Origin: a bacterium
GTDB lineage: Bacteria > Bacillota > Bacilli > Lactobacillales > Streptococcaceae
Reading direction: 5' to 3'
Assembly: GCA_905221345.1 (NCBI GenBank)
Contig: CAJNCW010000004.1
Location: forward strand, 62,001-126,000
Length of the DNA: 64,000 nt
The translations under genes were made by a program, and so were the position numbers. The notes beneath the pieces were generated by a model. That model ran no database searches. It was not told where the DNA came from and saw nothing but the letters and a program-made list of their open reading frames with translations. This document shows positions 9,171 to 18,100 of this stretch, in pieces. How positions within the stretch are numbered: the stretch's first letter is position 1; each line of letters begins with the position of its first letter.

Positions 9171-11426
9171 TTAATCTCCTAAAGTTATTTTCATTTTTTT
9201 AATGTCTTTGAGGGCCGTATTGGCACGGACACTTTGTTTCTTGACCGTTTTGCCACTACCTTCCCACTCGACTTCTATATTCAGCCATTTGGCAAATGTT
9301 TGCACATTTTCATCTGTCCAGCCGTACATATCAGGCATTTCTTCGACCTTATCTGACAGAATCAAGATCTGCTGATTGGCTTCCAAATTATATCCTTCAG
9401 AAACCGAGAGTTCCTTGATCTTGGTTCCTGTTCCGATAACGATTGGTTGGACAAGGTTACGACGCAATTCCTCTGCTAGGTCACCCGGAGTAAAGTCTTT
9501 GGTAGCTGGCATAGCATAGCTTGTTGTCTTGCTGACCTGATCCAGGTTCTTGGAAGTTGACTGAAGATTGAGGGATTCTTTCATAGCAGAAGCTCGCTCA
9601 AGAATTGGATTGGCAAACTCCCCAAGCTGAATACCTGAATAATGCTCTGGCTGTTGCACTGTCACATAGAGGATAAAGTCAGGATTTTCTGCAGGATGCA
9701 TCGACACAACAGAGAAGATATAGTTGGTTTCACCTGTCAGGTAACCTCCATTTTTCTCATCGGCAATCTGAGCAGTCCCTGATTTTAGGGCAATATTCTG
9801 ACCTGGGACATTGACAGTTGGCATTCCTGTACGATGATTGTACATGGTACCGTAGACAGGATCTGTTCCGACCATGACCATGTGGTCTCGAGTAGAGGAT
9901 GCAGCCGCTTTTGACACAGGATTTCCAACAATTTCCTTCTGAGACTTACGGACAGACTGGTCATTTGGATCATAGATAGCACTGATAAATTTCGGCTCCA
10001 ACATAACCCCATCGTTGGCAATAGCTGTAAAAGCACGAAGCATCTGGGTCTGGGTAACAGAAATCCCTTGACCAAATGAACTTTGAGCAATATTGACAAT
10101 GTTATCCGCAGGTAATTGACCTGTGTACTCATCTGCCAGACCAAAACGAGTTGGCACCCCAAACTTAAAGCGGTTAAGATAGTCCAGCCAGGTTGCATCT
10201 CCCATCTTTTGCTCAAGCAAGGTCATCCCGATGTTACTTGAGTGGGCAAAACCTTGAGAGAAGGTCATGGTACCACCACTGGTCAACCCTTCATTGACGT
10301 CCCAGTCTCGAATAGTCGCATCTGCTATTTTCAATTCACTACTGTTAAAGGATTCGCCACCAGGGAAGGTATTGTTATCAATGGCTGAAGCCAACATCAT
10401 CACCTTCATGGTTGATCCTGGTTCATAGTTGCTTTGATAAAGGATATCACGCCAGACAAAGTCTTTTGTGATGCCATCCTTGGTATCTGCATTGAAGGTC
10501 GGCCGTTGGGTCGTAGCGAGGATTTCCCCCGTCTTGGCGCTAACCAAGGTAGCCGTCATATACTTGCCCTTTACCTTTTCCTGGAAGAGATCCATCTGGG
10601 TTTCCATAAAGGATTGCAAAGGGCTGGAAATAGTCGTGTAGACATCTTTTCCATCTACCGTTTGTTGTGAGGCTTGCTCCGTTCCAGGAACAATATTCCC
10701 TAGGCGATCCTTTTCATAGGTGATGATTCCATCAGTCCCCGCAAGGATATTATTCAAGGAGCTTTCCATCCCTGATGTCCCAATCAAACGTTTGGTGCCA
10801 TCCTCATTTTCATGGAGTTGTGCGAGTCCGATAAAGGATGAAGCAAACTGTCCATTGGGATAACTGCGGTTAGGGCTAGTTGTAAAGTCTATCCCCTCCA
10901 CACCAGCAGTTTTGAGGTCATTTTTAATAGCCATCATATTGGCATAGGTGATCCCATTTCCCTTGGTACCAAAGGATACCTGTTTTAGATCTGGCTGAGA
11001 AAGCTGTTCTTTGACATAGGACTCCTCCATATCCAGATACTTATGGAAAATTTCAGCTACCTTATTAAATTGAGAATCCTCTACATAGAGAATTTTGCCT
11101 GTTGCTGACTTGTAGGTCTTGTCAATAACGGCATAGATATTATAAGATGTCGCATCTTCAGCGATAGGAACACCATTTCGATCGTAGATGGTTCCCCGTT
11201 TTGCAGGAATCGTCTTGGTTGTTTGATGGACCTTGTTTGCTTCTTGAACCAAGTCCTTACCAAATTTTTTACCCGTTCCGATAATGACCGCAAAGTTGAC
11301 CAAAAAGACAGCGAAGAGTATGACAGCCAATAAACTCAGGCTTTTCCCTACTCTTCGGCGGTTTTCTTCTGGAGATTTACGATTACGAACGGCATAACGG
11401 ATGATTTTTTCTTTCCACTGTTTCAT
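9171..11426 (-). CDS. pbp2X: Penicillin-binding protein 2X
   Basis: A class B transpeptidase required for septal peptidoglycan synthesis and the main beta-lactam target in mitis-group streptococci. 751 residues: cytoplasmic tail and one membrane anchor (about 28-48), dimerisation/pedestal domain, transpeptidase domain, and two C-terminal PASTA domains (about 635-750). Active-site motifs are intact: S338-T-M-K341, SSN in FAHSSN, and KSGT in LKSGTAQ. The threonine after the active serine, the His before SSN and the Gln after KSGTA are often altered in resistant mosaics and are unaltered here. The sequence differs from pneumococcal PBP2X at many positions, especially in the PASTA region. Called pbpX in older annotation. 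Confidence 0.97.
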   Translation of the reverse strand: MKQWKEKIIRYAVRNRKSPEENRRRVGKSLSLLAVILFAVFLVNFAVIIGTGKKFGKDLVQEANKVHQTTKTIPAKRGTIYDRNGVPIAEDATSYNIYAVIDKTYKSATGKILYVEDSQFNKVAEIFHKYLDMEESYVKEQLSQPDLKQVSFGTKGNGITYANMMAIKNDLKTAGVEGIDFTTSPNRSYPNGQFASSFIGLAQLHENEDGTKRLIGTSGMESSLNNILAGTDGIITYEKDRLGNIVPGTEQASQQTVDGKDVYTTISSPLQSFMETQMDLFQEKVKGKYMTATLVSAKTGEILATTQRPTFNADTKDGITKDFVWRDILYQSNYEPGSTMKVMMLASAIDNNTFPGGESFNSSELKIADATIRDWDVNEGLTSGGTMTFSQGFAHSSNIGMTLLEQKMGDATWLDYLNRFKFGVPTRFGLADEYTGQLPADNIVNIAQSSFGQGISVTQTQMLRAFTAIANDGVMLEPKFISAIYDPNDQSVRKSQKEIVGNPVSKAAASSTRDHMVMVGTDPVYGTMYNHRTGMPTVNVPGQNIALKSGTAQIADEKNGGYLTGETNYIFSVVSMHPAENPDFILYVTVQQPEHYSGIQLGEFANPILERASAMKESLNLQSTSKNLDQVSKTTSYAMPATKDFTPGDLAEELRRNLVQPIVIGTGTKIKELSVSEGYNLEANQQILILSDKVEEMPDMYGWTDENVQTFAKWLNIEVEWEGSGKTVKKQSVRANTALKDIKKMKITLGD

Positions 11427-11429
11427 TTC

Positions 11430-11747
11430 TTACTCCGCTGCTCGGATATTTTCGTTATTCAGCTGCAAATCCTTGGAGTTTGCAATCTCTTTCAAACGTT
11501 CTGAACGAATCAATTCATTGACCTCTTGCTTGGCATCGTCTAGCTCGGTTTTCTTTTCTTCGATTTGAGCATTGACCTTGGTCAATTCATTCTGAACTTG
11601 TAATAGCTTGGTCTGCATAAACACAACGCTAATTGCCAGGATAATCATTGTTGCAGCAATCGAAACATAGAAGGTCTTTTCCACACGTGAAAAACCTTTA
11701 AACTTCGTTTGCAATAACTGGCTTGTTTTTTCGATTCTTTCTGCCAT
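11430..11747 (-). CDS. ftsL: Cell division protein FtsL
   Basis: A 105-residue bitopic division protein. It has a basic cytoplasmic N-terminus, one membrane segment (about 27-48, VSIAATMIILAISVVFM) and an extracellular heptad-rich coiled coil (about 50-95) that pairs with DivIC in the divisome. It lies between rsmH and pbp2X with 10- and 3-nt gaps, the standard streptococcal arrangement. Sequence alone is poorly conserved in this family; position and topology make the call. Confidence 0.93.
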   Translation of the reverse strand: MAERIEKTSQLLQTKFKGFSRVEKTFYVSIAATMIILAISVVFMQTKLLQVQNELTKVNAQIEEKKTELDDAKQEVNELIRSERLKEIANSKDLQLNNENIRAAE

Positions 11748-11757
11748 GTTTTTCCTC

Positions 11758-12708
11758 TTACTTATGAATTTTTCTGGCCACGCGCAACTTGGCTGAATGC
11801 GAACGATTGTTAGCTTCTAGCTCTTCAGCACTTGGCAAGATTGGCTTGCGGGATACCAATTCCATCTTAGGCTTAAGGTCATCTGGAATGAAGGGCAAGC
11901 CTTTCGGAACTTCCACTGTTGAAGCTTCTTTGAATAATTGCTTGGTCAAGCGGTCTTCCAGCGAATGGAAGGTAATGACCGAGATTCTACCATCCAAAGC
12001 CAGCATGTCCATGGCCTGCTGGATGGATTCATCTGCAGCGCCCAGCTCATCATTGACTTCGATTCGGATAGCCTGGAAAATCTGCTTGGCAGGGTGTCCC
12101 TTTTTCTTGAGCTCCTTGGCAGGCTTGGCTGACTTGATAATTTCTGCCAACTCAGTCGTCGTCTCGATGGGTTTCACCTCACGCGCTTGCTCAATCTTGC
12201 GAGCAATCTGTTTAGAGAATTTATCCTCACCATACTTGAAAAAGATCCGAACCAGGTCATGATAGTCATAATGATTGACCACCTCATAGGCCGTCAGACT
12301 AGCTTCCTGATTCATCCGCATATCCAGTGGCGCATCCTTTTTATAAGAAAAACCACGTTCACGCTGATCCAGCTGAGGACTGGACACTCCCAAGTCATAA
12401 CAAATTCCATCAATTTCCTGGACACCAGCCTCCTGCAAACGTGCCTGCAAATGACGGAAGTTATCCTTGATAAAGGTTACCATCCCTTTTTCGATATAGG
12501 GTGCCAACCGTTTTTGCGCATTGTCAATGGCATTCTGGTCCTGGTCAAAGGCATAGAGATGCCCTTTTTCGCTCAATTTACTTAATAAATATTCGCTATG
12601 GCCTGCTCCGCCCAAAGTCGCATCAACGTAGATACCGTCAGGTTTTACGTCAAGCATATCAATCGTTTCATGAAGCAAGACCGTTACATGATGAAATTCT
12701 TTTGTCAT
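11758..12708 (-). CDS. rsmH: 16S rRNA (cytosine-1402-N4)-methyltransferase
   Basis: Methylates N4 of C1402 in the ribosomal P site (older names mraW, yllC). 316 residues with the AdoMet motif [15 protein letters not shown] at about 27-41, the [10 protein letters not shown] motif near 108, and [15 protein letters not shown] near 243. The first codons [16 protein letters not shown] are typical of the family. No Shine-Dalgarno sequence is present upstream and the promoter lies directly on the start codon. First gene of the division/cell-wall cluster. Confidence 0.96.
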   Translation of the reverse strand: MTKEFHHVTVLLHETIDMLDVKPDGIYVDATLGGAGHSEYLLSKLSEKGHLYAFDQDQNAIDNAQKRLAPYIEKGMVTFIKDNFRHLQARLQEAGVQEIDGICYDLGVSSPQLDQRERGFSYKKDAPLDMRMNQEASLTAYEVVNHYDYHDLVRIFFKYGEDKFSKQIARKIEQAREVKPIETTTELAEIIKSAKPAKELKKKGHPAKQIFQAIRIEVNDELGAADESIQQAMDMLALDGRISVITFHSLEDRLTKQLFKEASTVEVPKGLPFIPDDLKPKMELVSRKPILPSAEELEANNRSHSAKLRVARKIHK

Positions 12709-12717
12709 ATCTTATCT

Positions 12718-12726
12718 ATTTTACCA
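12718..12726 (-). promoter_or_regulatory. rsmH promoter, near-leaderless
   Basis: Minus-strand TGGTAAAAT is an extended -10 whose last base is only 9 nt from the rsmH ATG. Transcription would start within about 3 nt of the start codon. No clear -35 is seen. Confidence 0.5.
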
Positions 12727-12790
12727 CAAATCTGACCAGCTTGCACTTGTCAGACAAAGCTAAAGACCTTCGAAAAAAATTCTCAAAAAA

Positions 12791-12853
12791 ATGTCGTATA
12801 TACTTGACACTTTCCTCCTGAAAGAATATAATGTGGTCAAATATATACGACAT
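12791..12853 (+). promoter_or_regulatory. Promoter flanked by a 12-bp perfect inverted repeat (likely autoregulatory operator)
   Basis: A consensus promoter (TTGACA 12804-12809, 17-bp spacer, TATAAT 12827-12832) is bracketed by ATGTCGTATATA (12791-12802) and its exact reverse complement TATATACGACAT (12842-12853). The arms sit just upstream of the -35 and downstream of the start of transcription. The first gene behind it encodes a small HTH protein, the obvious candidate ligand. Confidence 0.75.
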
Positions 12854-12870
12854 ATCAGAAAGGAGAACAG

Positions 12871-13065
12871 ATGAATCGTGTCAAAGAATTCCGCAAGGAA
12901 CTAGGCATTTCCCAGCTCGAGCTCGCCAAAGATATCGGTGTCTCGAGACAGACCATCAACATGATTGAAAACGACAAGTACAATCCTACTTTGGAACTTT
13001 GTCTCAATCTCGCCCGTAGCCTCCAAACTGACCTCAACAGTCTCTTTTGGGAGGACAATTTTTAA
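12871..13065 (+). CDS. Small XRE-family transcriptional regulator
   Basis: A 64-residue protein consisting of a single HTH_3 domain (LGISQLELAKDIGVSRQTINMIENDKYNPTLE spans the helices). Such minimal regulators commonly head short operons of membrane proteins. A good AGGAG site precedes the ATG. It starts the operon 12871-15039 and probably binds the inverted repeat around its own promoter. The inducing signal is not evident. Confidence 0.88.
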   Translation: MNRVKEFRKELGISQLELAKDIGVSRQTINMIENDKYNPTLELCLNLARSLQTDLNSLFWEDNF

Positions 13066-13080
13066 AAAAGGAGCCAACTC

Positions 13081-13623
13081 ATGAAAAAAGAAACTCTCAC
13101 TGAAAAACTGATCAAACGCATTTATGGCATTTCAGGACCACTTGATGAACACAAACGACGCGAAGCTGACCGCATTGGAAATAAAATCTTTGTGATTCTC
13201 TTTTACCTCATGACTTTAGGTAATCTTATTCCCTTTGTCCTTGCTTATAAATATCCGCAAATTGTCGCTATCGGCTATCCTCTCGTGGTGTTTGGCATTT
13301 CGATAGTAGCTGCCCTCTATGTGGTCTCCCAAACCAAGAAAACAGGTATCACAGCCATTGATCCCGAAATGCTGAGTCAAAAAGAAAGCAAACAGCTACA
13401 TTTCCCTGGTCTAAGAGCCGGTCTGATCTATGGCATAGCGATATTTTTTATAATGCCACTCATCGATACTCTAACAAGTGAAAATCCAAATTTCATCAGT
13501 TCTCTTCTGAATTCAAAACATATTTTAAAAACTATACTGGGAGCGTTCTTTTTTGGACTGATGATGCAAATTGTTGTCTCTCTTCGCATTCAAAAAGCAA
13601 AGAAAGACCAAGAAGACGACTAG
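13081..13623 (+). CDS. DUF3278-like membrane protein
   Basis: A 180-residue protein with a short cytoplasmic N-terminus (KLIKRIYGISGPLDEHKRREADRI) and four predicted membrane segments (about 34-52, 60-80, 115-132, 148-168). The N-terminal pattern 'G(I/P).GP.DE...E' recurs in the gene at 13988, so the two are paralogues. I place both in the streptococcal/lactobacilli DUF3278 family from memory. Function unknown; a membrane-stress or peptide-response role would be inference from operon type only. Confidence 0.72.
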   Translation: MKKETLTEKLIKRIYGISGPLDEHKRREADRIGNKIFVILFYLMTLGNLIPFVLAYKYPQIVAIGYPLVVFGISIVAALYVVSQTKKTGITAIDPEMLSQKESKQLHFPGLRAGLIYGIAIFFIMPLIDTLTSENPNFISSLLNSKHILKTILGAFFFGLMMQIVVSLRIQKAKKDQEDD

Positions 13624-13633
13624 GAGGCGCCTT

Positions 13634-13975
13634 ATGAAATCACTAGCTAAACTACTGATCAGTCATGTTTTTATCAGTATCTTTGTTACCTTTTTCCTAC
13701 TTTCTGGACATATTGAGCATCCTTTCTTGATTATCTTTCTTTTATTCCTTCCTGTATTGAACAAGGGACAGAGATTCCAGAAAATCCAATCAAAAAAAAT
13801 ACGTCTTCTAAACGCATCTCTCTGTTTTATCCTCGTATCCTTTCCACAACTTTTAACAAATCCTATGGATTGGAGATACCTGGTATTTCTAATAATCTGT
13901 ATCATTTTTAGTTTGGTTTACTTCCATACTCTCTATCAACTCTTTAAAGAAGTCAATCAAAAATCGCTCAATTAG
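13634..13975 (+). CDS. Small four-segment membrane protein
   Basis: 113 residues from the ATG at 13634, which has an AGGAGG site at spacing 7. An upstream in-frame start at 13571 would overlap the previous gene by 53 nt and lacks a site. Hydrophobic segments at about 6-24, 27-40, 61-78 and 82-102 leave little soluble sequence. Not recognised as a known family. Tightly placed between the two DUF3278-like genes. Confidence 0.68.
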   Translation: MKSLAKLLISHVFISIFVTFFLLSGHIEHPFLIIFLLFLPVLNKGQRFQKIQSKKIRLLNASLCFILVSFPQLLTNPMDWRYLVFLIICIIFSLVYFHTLYQLFKEVNQKSLN

Positions 13976-13987
13976 GAGATTACTCCC

Positions 13988-14566
13988 ATGAAAAAAGAAG
14001 ATTTCACCACTCGCTTACTCAAACTATTCTTTCACATACAAGGGCCTTTTGATGAATGCCGTCAAGAGATGATTTACAAGGCTTGTGCCCGTGCCTTGAT
14101 CCAAATCGTATACTCCTCCCTCCTACTCTTCTTGTTCTATCTCCTATTTGGACGCTTCATAGAGTTGGTTCGAGATGCCATGCCCTACCTCTATTTTGGA
14201 CTTATCTTCGTCCTCTCATCTAGGGCGAGACTAGCAGTTCGCAACTTACATTTGGACAAGGATGACCCGTCCGAAATCCATCATAAAAGCTACCGCAAAA
14301 GCCAAATCAAAGTTCGTAGTTGGGGTGTATTCCTCAGCATTCAGCTTGGTCTCTTCCTCTTACTAATCTTTCATAAACTCTTTGTTCAGCATCTTCCCCT
14401 CGATACCTTTTGGGACAATCTCTCCCAGTTCGATAAAACGCTCCCTTTACTAGTCTTGGGATTGGGTATTGGTGCCATCTTTGGAACCATGACCTACGCC
14501 TTTTTATCGGAACACGAGGTAAAACAATCTGAACCAGTAACGCATAAGGAAAATATAGAAAAATGA
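13988..14566 (+). CDS. DUF3278-like membrane protein (paralogue)
   Basis: 192 residues with the same N-terminal signature as the gene at 13081 (FFHIQGPFDECRQEM) and four membrane segments (about 34-58, 60-78, 112-130, 152-172). It ends in a charged cytoplasmic tail. Its stop overlaps the start of the glutathione peroxidase gene (ATGA), implying translational coupling. Function unknown. Confidence 0.72.
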   Translation: MKKEDFTTRLLKLFFHIQGPFDECRQEMIYKACARALIQIVYSSLLLFLFYLLFGRFIELVRDAMPYLYFGLIFVLSSRARLAVRNLHLDKDDPSEIHHKSYRKSQIKVRSWGVFLSIQLGLFLLLIFHKLFVQHLPLDTFWDNLSQFDKTLPLLVLGLGIGAIFGTMTYAFLSEHEVKQSEPVTHKENIEK

Positions 14567-15039
14567 CCAGTATACATGATTTTTCCGTTTTAAACCAAAA
14601 TAACCAAGCGACTCCCCTAGAGAGCTATCGTGGTAAAATTCTCTTGATTGTCAACACTGCTACTGGATGTGGTTTAACGCCCCAGTACCAGGGACTTCAA
14701 GAACTCTATGAACGCTATCAAGATCAGGGCTTTGAAATCTTAGATTTCCCTTGCAATCAATTTATGGGACAAGCACCCGGCAGCGCAGAGGAAATCAATA
14801 ACTTCTGCAGCCTACACTATCAGACAACTTTCCCTCGCTTTGCCAAGATCAAGGTCAACGGCAAGGAAGCAGATCCTCTTTATGTTTGGCTAAAAGACCA
14901 GAAATCTGGCCCGCTAGGAAAACGAATCGAATGGAATTTTGCTAAGTTTCTCATTGACCGAGATGGACAAGTCCTTGAGCGCTTCTCTTCCAAAACAGAC
15001 CCCCAAACCATCCAAAAGTTCCTCCCAAAAATACTCTAA
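14563..15039 (+). CDS. Glutathione peroxidase-family thiol peroxidase
   Basis: Reduces hydroperoxides; bacterial cysteine-type members usually take electrons from thioredoxin instead of glutathione. 158 residues, normal length. The peroxidatic Cys36 lies in NTATGCGLTPQY, the FPCNQF motif supplies Cys64 and the conserved Gln/Asn, and WNFAKFLID carries the active-site Trp and Asn. It is coupled by ATGA overlap to the membrane-protein operon, an unusual partnership that may mean the operon answers envelope or oxidative stress. Confidence 0.93.
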   Translation: MTSIHDFSVLNQNNQATPLESYRGKILLIVNTATGCGLTPQYQGLQELYERYQDQGFEILDFPCNQFMGQAPGSAEEINNFCSLHYQTTFPRFAKIKVNGKEADPLYVWLKDQKSGPLGKRIEWNFAKFLIDRDGQVLERFSSKTDPQTIQKFLPKIL

Positions 15040-15061
15040 TTTCTTTTTAAAACGTATTCTT

Positions 15062-15370
15062 TCAACTAAAATAGAGCTGTTGATCAGTATTCTCGACTCC
15101 AGCGTATATATAAGTCCGATTTCTAGGACACTCTTTTTCCGTCGCAATCTTAAAACAAAACCGACGCTCCCGTCCATCCTTGGCATTTTCCTTGTTTAAG
15201 ACAAAGTAGTTCTTCTGATTCATCGCCATGGTTCGTAGGATATCATCGATCAAAAAAGTCAAGGGCACATTCATGGCAGAGTATTTTGGGAAATCCTCTT
15301 CAAAACGAATATAGGCATCTGAAAAATAATCCATCTGCAGTTTGTTTTCATATAACTCTTTTCTAGTCAT
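15062..15370 (-). CDS. DUF5960-like small protein of SOS/umuC cassettes
   Basis: 102 residues starting at MTRKELYENKLQM (ATG at 15370, preceded by a GGAGG site). An upstream in-frame start would run 36 nt deeper into the neighbouring gene and has no site. The sequence resembles the DUF5960 proteins that follow umuC and a YolD-like gene in streptococcal mutagenesis cassettes and Tn5252-type elements (recalled). The frame looks intact although the upstream umuC is broken. Confidence 0.7.
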   Translation of the reverse strand: MTRKELYENKLQMDYFSDAYIRFEEDFPKYSAMNVPLTFLIDDILRTMAMNQKNYFVLNKENAKDGRERRFCFKIATEKECPRNRTYIYAGVENTDQQLYFS

Positions 15371-15728
15371 AAACTCCCTCCTCCCACAGTCGAATTTCGA
15401 GCACATCCGTTATCTCTACCAGCCGCCTATAGCTCTCACTTGTCCTAATAGATAGAGTTTGAGGTGATAATTCGCTCACCTCCCCGATGATCATTGTTTT
15501 TTGCTTTCTTTCCTTGACTACAAAGTATCCCTTTAGTTGCCCGACATAAAGCTGCGAAAGCAAGAGTAACTTCTCAACTGAATTCAAACTCGTCGAAAAA
15601 GCCACACGATTTTTTTCTGCACCGAGCGAACTAGTATGCTCTGAGAGGAAAAAGCCCATCCACTTCTGCATCCCTGGATCTTGATAGTCACGCGCAGATT
15701 GAAAGGGTAAATAAGAACGATCAATCAT
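15363..15728 (-). CDS. YolD-like protein
   Basis: 121 residues, MIDRSYLPFQSARDYQDPGMQKWMGFFLSEH; the 'DRGYLPFQSAREY..M.KW.GFFLSEHT' opening is typical of streptococcal YolD-like partners of UmuC. It overlaps the umuC remnant by 4 nt and the DUF5960-like gene by 8 nt, so all three came from one operon. Role in mutagenic repair is inferred from this association. Confidence 0.78.
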   Translation of the reverse strand: MIDRSYLPFQSARDYQDPGMQKWMGFFLSEHTSSLGAEKNRVAFSTSLNSVEKLLLLSQLYVGQLKGYFVVKERKQKTMIIGEVSELSPQTLSIRTSESYRRLVEITDVLEIRLWEEGVYD

Positions 15729-16450
15729 TTTAAACCATCTAATCCTCCAGCAGAATGCCCCCCAATCAGCTTGCTTCTAGCAAGACTCCTAGAGGTTTCT
15801 TCCAGTGCATTGGCCTTTAAGAGGGAGGTAAAACCAAATTGTTCCCGAATGGCATCAATAGCCGTCTGGAGCCTTTCTTCTTTTTCTAACTTGTCAACAT
15901 CATCAAAGAGGGAAATCAAACCAAAGGACTCGTCTACAAATCCTGAATAGTTGACTCCGACACTTCTGACCGCTCCAGAAGTGTATTTATTATGAAATAA
16001 CTTCAAAACATAATCTGTTAAGACAGCTAGCTGTATTATTGGTCGGTTCGACCTTCATTTGTGTGTGAATAGACGACCTGACCTCCTGTTTAGAGAAACC
16101 GACATAGATAGAGACAAGGGTTGTTTTCTTGCCCGCCCTTCTCAGCCTAATAGCCATCTGCTCCGCCATTTCTCGGAGAATAATTTCGATATCCCGTAGC
16201 TTTACATAGTCTCTCGGCAAAATTTGAGAATTTCCTAATCCCTGAGACTTGGCTTTATAGGGCTTATGAACATTGCTTTCATCAATCCCATTAGCATGAA
16301 ACCACAAACGCAGGCCAGCCTGACCGAGAGCTTTCTGTAGCTGGTCTGGATTACTGGTGGCCAATTCTCTGATGGAAAAAATCCCCAGTTTCTCCATCCG
16401 CCTGCCAATCCCCTAAAAGTCCGTCATCTTAGGAATAGCCCAAACCTTCT
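15725..16450 (-). pseudogene. umuC: umuC (Y-family DNA polymerase) remnant
   Basis: Only the C-terminal half of an UmuC/ImpB-type lesion-bypass polymerase remains, in two frames. The upstream part (about 16450-15990) reads EEKVWAIPKMTDF, then TAG at 16413-16415 where a Trp codon is expected, then GIGRRMEKLGIFSIRELA and the little-finger domain. At about 16025-16033 the sequence AGCTAGCT is a 4-bp duplication of AGCT that shifts the frame. Without it, NNTAVLTDYVLKLFHNKY continues into 15725-16006 and ends GGHSAGGLDGLK. The N-terminal polymerase domain is missing. Nonsense, frameshift and truncation make it clearly non-functional. Confidence 0.9.
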
Positions 16451-16480
16451 CTTCCTAGGTAAAATATTGTTAGATAGAGT

Positions 16481-16669
16481 TTACATTCTCGCTTTAGGTT
16501 CCCCTTTTTCCTTATTACGATAGTATTTAATAAACTCTTCCTGACTATTGACAATATGCTCCTGTCCATCTACTGAGTTTTCCGCAGGAATTTTCACATT
16601 GTCAAATAAATTCGTCCCCTCCTTATACAAGAGCTGGTAAATTGGCACTCCATAAAATGCCTCTTTCAC
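16481..16669 (-). CDS. Short hypothetical protein or gene fragment
   Basis: A 62-residue open frame, MKEAFYGVPIYQLLYKEGTNLFD to PKARM, with no recognised family. It lies directly upstream of the umuC truncation and downstream of the unknown membrane protein, and may be a leftover of the deletion that removed the umuC 5' end. Low confidence that it is a functional gene. Confidence 0.3.
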   Translation of the reverse strand: MKEAFYGVPIYQLLYKEGTNLFDNVKIPAENSVDGQEHIVNSQEEFIKYYRNKEKGEPKARM

Positions 16670-16696
16670 AAAAAACTAGACTAGACCTAGCGACTC

Positions 16697-17662
16697 CTAC
16701 TCTAATTTTTGCAACAGCTTTACAACTTGACGATTATCAATCCTCACATAGTATAGACCACTATCATTGACAAGTTTATCCTCATTATATTTAGCAATTT
16801 TTACAGCATAAAGACCTCTTGATAAAGGTTGGTTGGCAAAAAATTCCTTCATAAGTGCTTCAAGCTCTTTAAGATAGTCATCATACAAGAGATCTCTTTT
16901 TTCTTTTGGAACGAAATACTGAAATTCAAATGTCGGTATAAAAATCTCTTTTTGGAAAAGAGATTGAGCATCCATTGGGTACATTCCTTGCAGAGCTTGG
17001 CCCTTGCTTTGATTTTCCTCTAATATTTCATTATAAAGATAGATATTATCAGATTGGTTATTAAATTCAAAACCAATACCTTGATACTTCAAATCAGGTA
17101 GTTTAGAATCTTTGATTGAACTGTCCAGTGTTTTTAAAAATTCGCTGGTGCCTGGACTAACCTCAATCCCTAAATAGGCTAGTTCTGGGAAAACATCATA
17201 AATTTTTTTATAATTCTTGTAATCAACCTCTGCATCTGTCTTTCTATATGTTTTATTTTCCGAAAAGCGAGTATAGTATTTAAATCGAGTTTTAACCTGA
17301 TAGGTTTTTCCGGCTATATTTTCACTGTAGGTACCATGGATTATAAATCCTCCCACGCTTGTATAGTTTTTCTCGTATTTTTCTAACTCAAACTGTCCTG
17401 TAAGATCGTAATTTTGATAAGAACGATGCACAGCTTGCTCAAGTTCAGTTCGACTTGCATGGGCAAATAGCCCCCACATATCCATTAGAGCAAAAATTGG
17501 ACTGAACACTGTGAAGATTACGATTGGGATCACTATGGATAAGCAACCTATTAATAGCCAATTTCTTTTCTTGACGTTTCCTTCAGATTTTTTAGCAGTT
17601 TTCTGTCTCCTTTTTAAGATTAGAATGGGCAAACCCAAAAGCACTAATACTAATAAAACCAA
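16697..17662 (-). CDS. Membrane-anchored protein of unknown function
   Basis: 321 residues starting at a TTG codon (17662) preceded by AAGGAG at 8-nt spacing; no ATG is better placed. Two membrane segments lie near the N-terminus (about 1-15 and 35-58), joined by a lysine-rich cytoplasmic loop. The rest is a soluble, probably extracellular domain rich in aromatic residues and Lys/Glu (about 65-321). Not recognised. It is the last gene before the original rpsI terminator and the island. Confidence 0.72.
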   Translation of the reverse strand: MVLLVLVLLGLPILILKRRQKTAKKSEGNVKKRNWLLIGCLSIVIPIVIFTVFSPIFALMDMWGLFAHASRTELEQAVHRSYQNYDLTGQFELEKYEKNYTSVGGFIIHGTYSENIAGKTYQVKTRFKYYTRFSENKTYRKTDAEVDYKNYKKIYDVFPELAYLGIEVSPGTSEFLKTLDSSIKDSKLPDLKYQGIGFEFNNQSDNIYLYNEILEENQSKGQALQGMYPMDAQSLFQKEIFIPTFEFQYFVPKEKRDLLYDDYLKELEALMKEFFANQPLSRGLYAVKIAKYNEDKLVNDSGLYYVRIDNRQVVKLLQKLE

Positions 17663-17832
17663 TCTACAATCTCCTTTTATTTTGGATAGCTGTTAACAGA
17701 TGTATAGGAGACTGACAGAAATACTCATCTCACCCTGCTAACTTATCCTGAATTCCATAAACTCGTCTGAAATGAGGAACAATCCTTGTCTCATTATACC
17801 ACATGGGCAATGCCGTGAGAAGATGAGAAAAA

Positions 17833-17865
17833 CAAAAAACACCCCATGGTGTGAACCATGAAGTG
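17833..17865 (-). terminator. Original rpsI terminator, separated from rpsI by the island
   Basis: Read on the minus strand, CACTTCATGG / CCATGGGGTG (two G-U pairs) is followed by TTTTTT. It directly follows the 84-bp copy of the rpsI 3' end, so before integration it terminated the rplM-rpsI transcript, which is now 11.1 kb away. One arm of the stem (AAGTG at 17861-17865) belongs to the att repeat. Confidence 0.8.
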
Positions 17866-17944
17866 CTTTGAAACGTTGATATAATCGTATTGATTAACGT
17901 TTACTAAATTGTGATGCTTTACGAGCTTTCTTAAGACCTGGTTT
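17861..17944 (+). repeat. attL of the rpsI island
   Basis: These 84 bp are identical to 28961-29044, offset exactly 11,100 bp. They contain the last codons and stop of rpsI on the minus strand ([15 protein letters not shown]) plus 33 bp beyond it. Identity stops abruptly on both sides. This is the duplicated integration site; the strand exchange point lies somewhere inside. Confidence 0.95.
17894..17944 (-). pseudogene. rpsI: 3' fragment of rpsI duplicated at attL
   Basis: The final 16 codons and stop of rpsI, without a start or ribosome site. It is a by-product of site-specific integration, not an independent gene. Confidence 0.9.
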
Positions 17945-18045
17945 TTTCTACATTATGATATTTATGGTAAATTATCACTAAAATCAAGTAATTTTAAGAG
18001 ATAAATTCTCAATCTTTACATATATAACCCTTTTAAAAATCGAGA

Positions 18046-18064
18046 GGTTATCAAAGGGTTATCA
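18046..18064 (+). repeat. Putative integrase arm-type sites, left end
   Basis: GGTTATCA-AAG-GGTTATCA. The right end carries the same pair (28888-28906) with spacer GAA and the same orientation. Paired direct repeats near both ends are what Tn916/phage-type integrases bind with their N-terminal domain. Confidence 0.65.
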
Positions 18065-18070
18065 CTTTTT

Positions 18071-18100
18071 AGTTTTCGGAGCTTATGTAGTTGAGGAATA
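18071..18100 (-). repeat. 30-bp island motif, copy 1 (left end)
   Basis: On the minus strand it reads CTCAACTACATAAGCTCCGA and onward, matching 27661-27690 at 27 of 30 positions. Also similar to 27002-27030. Likely a binding site for the excisionase-like protein or the repressor. Confidence 0.65.

Noticed and set aside
9785..10216. 143-codon minus-strand frame inside pbp2X
   Set aside because: Out-of-frame shadow of a highly conserved gene, with no ribosome site.
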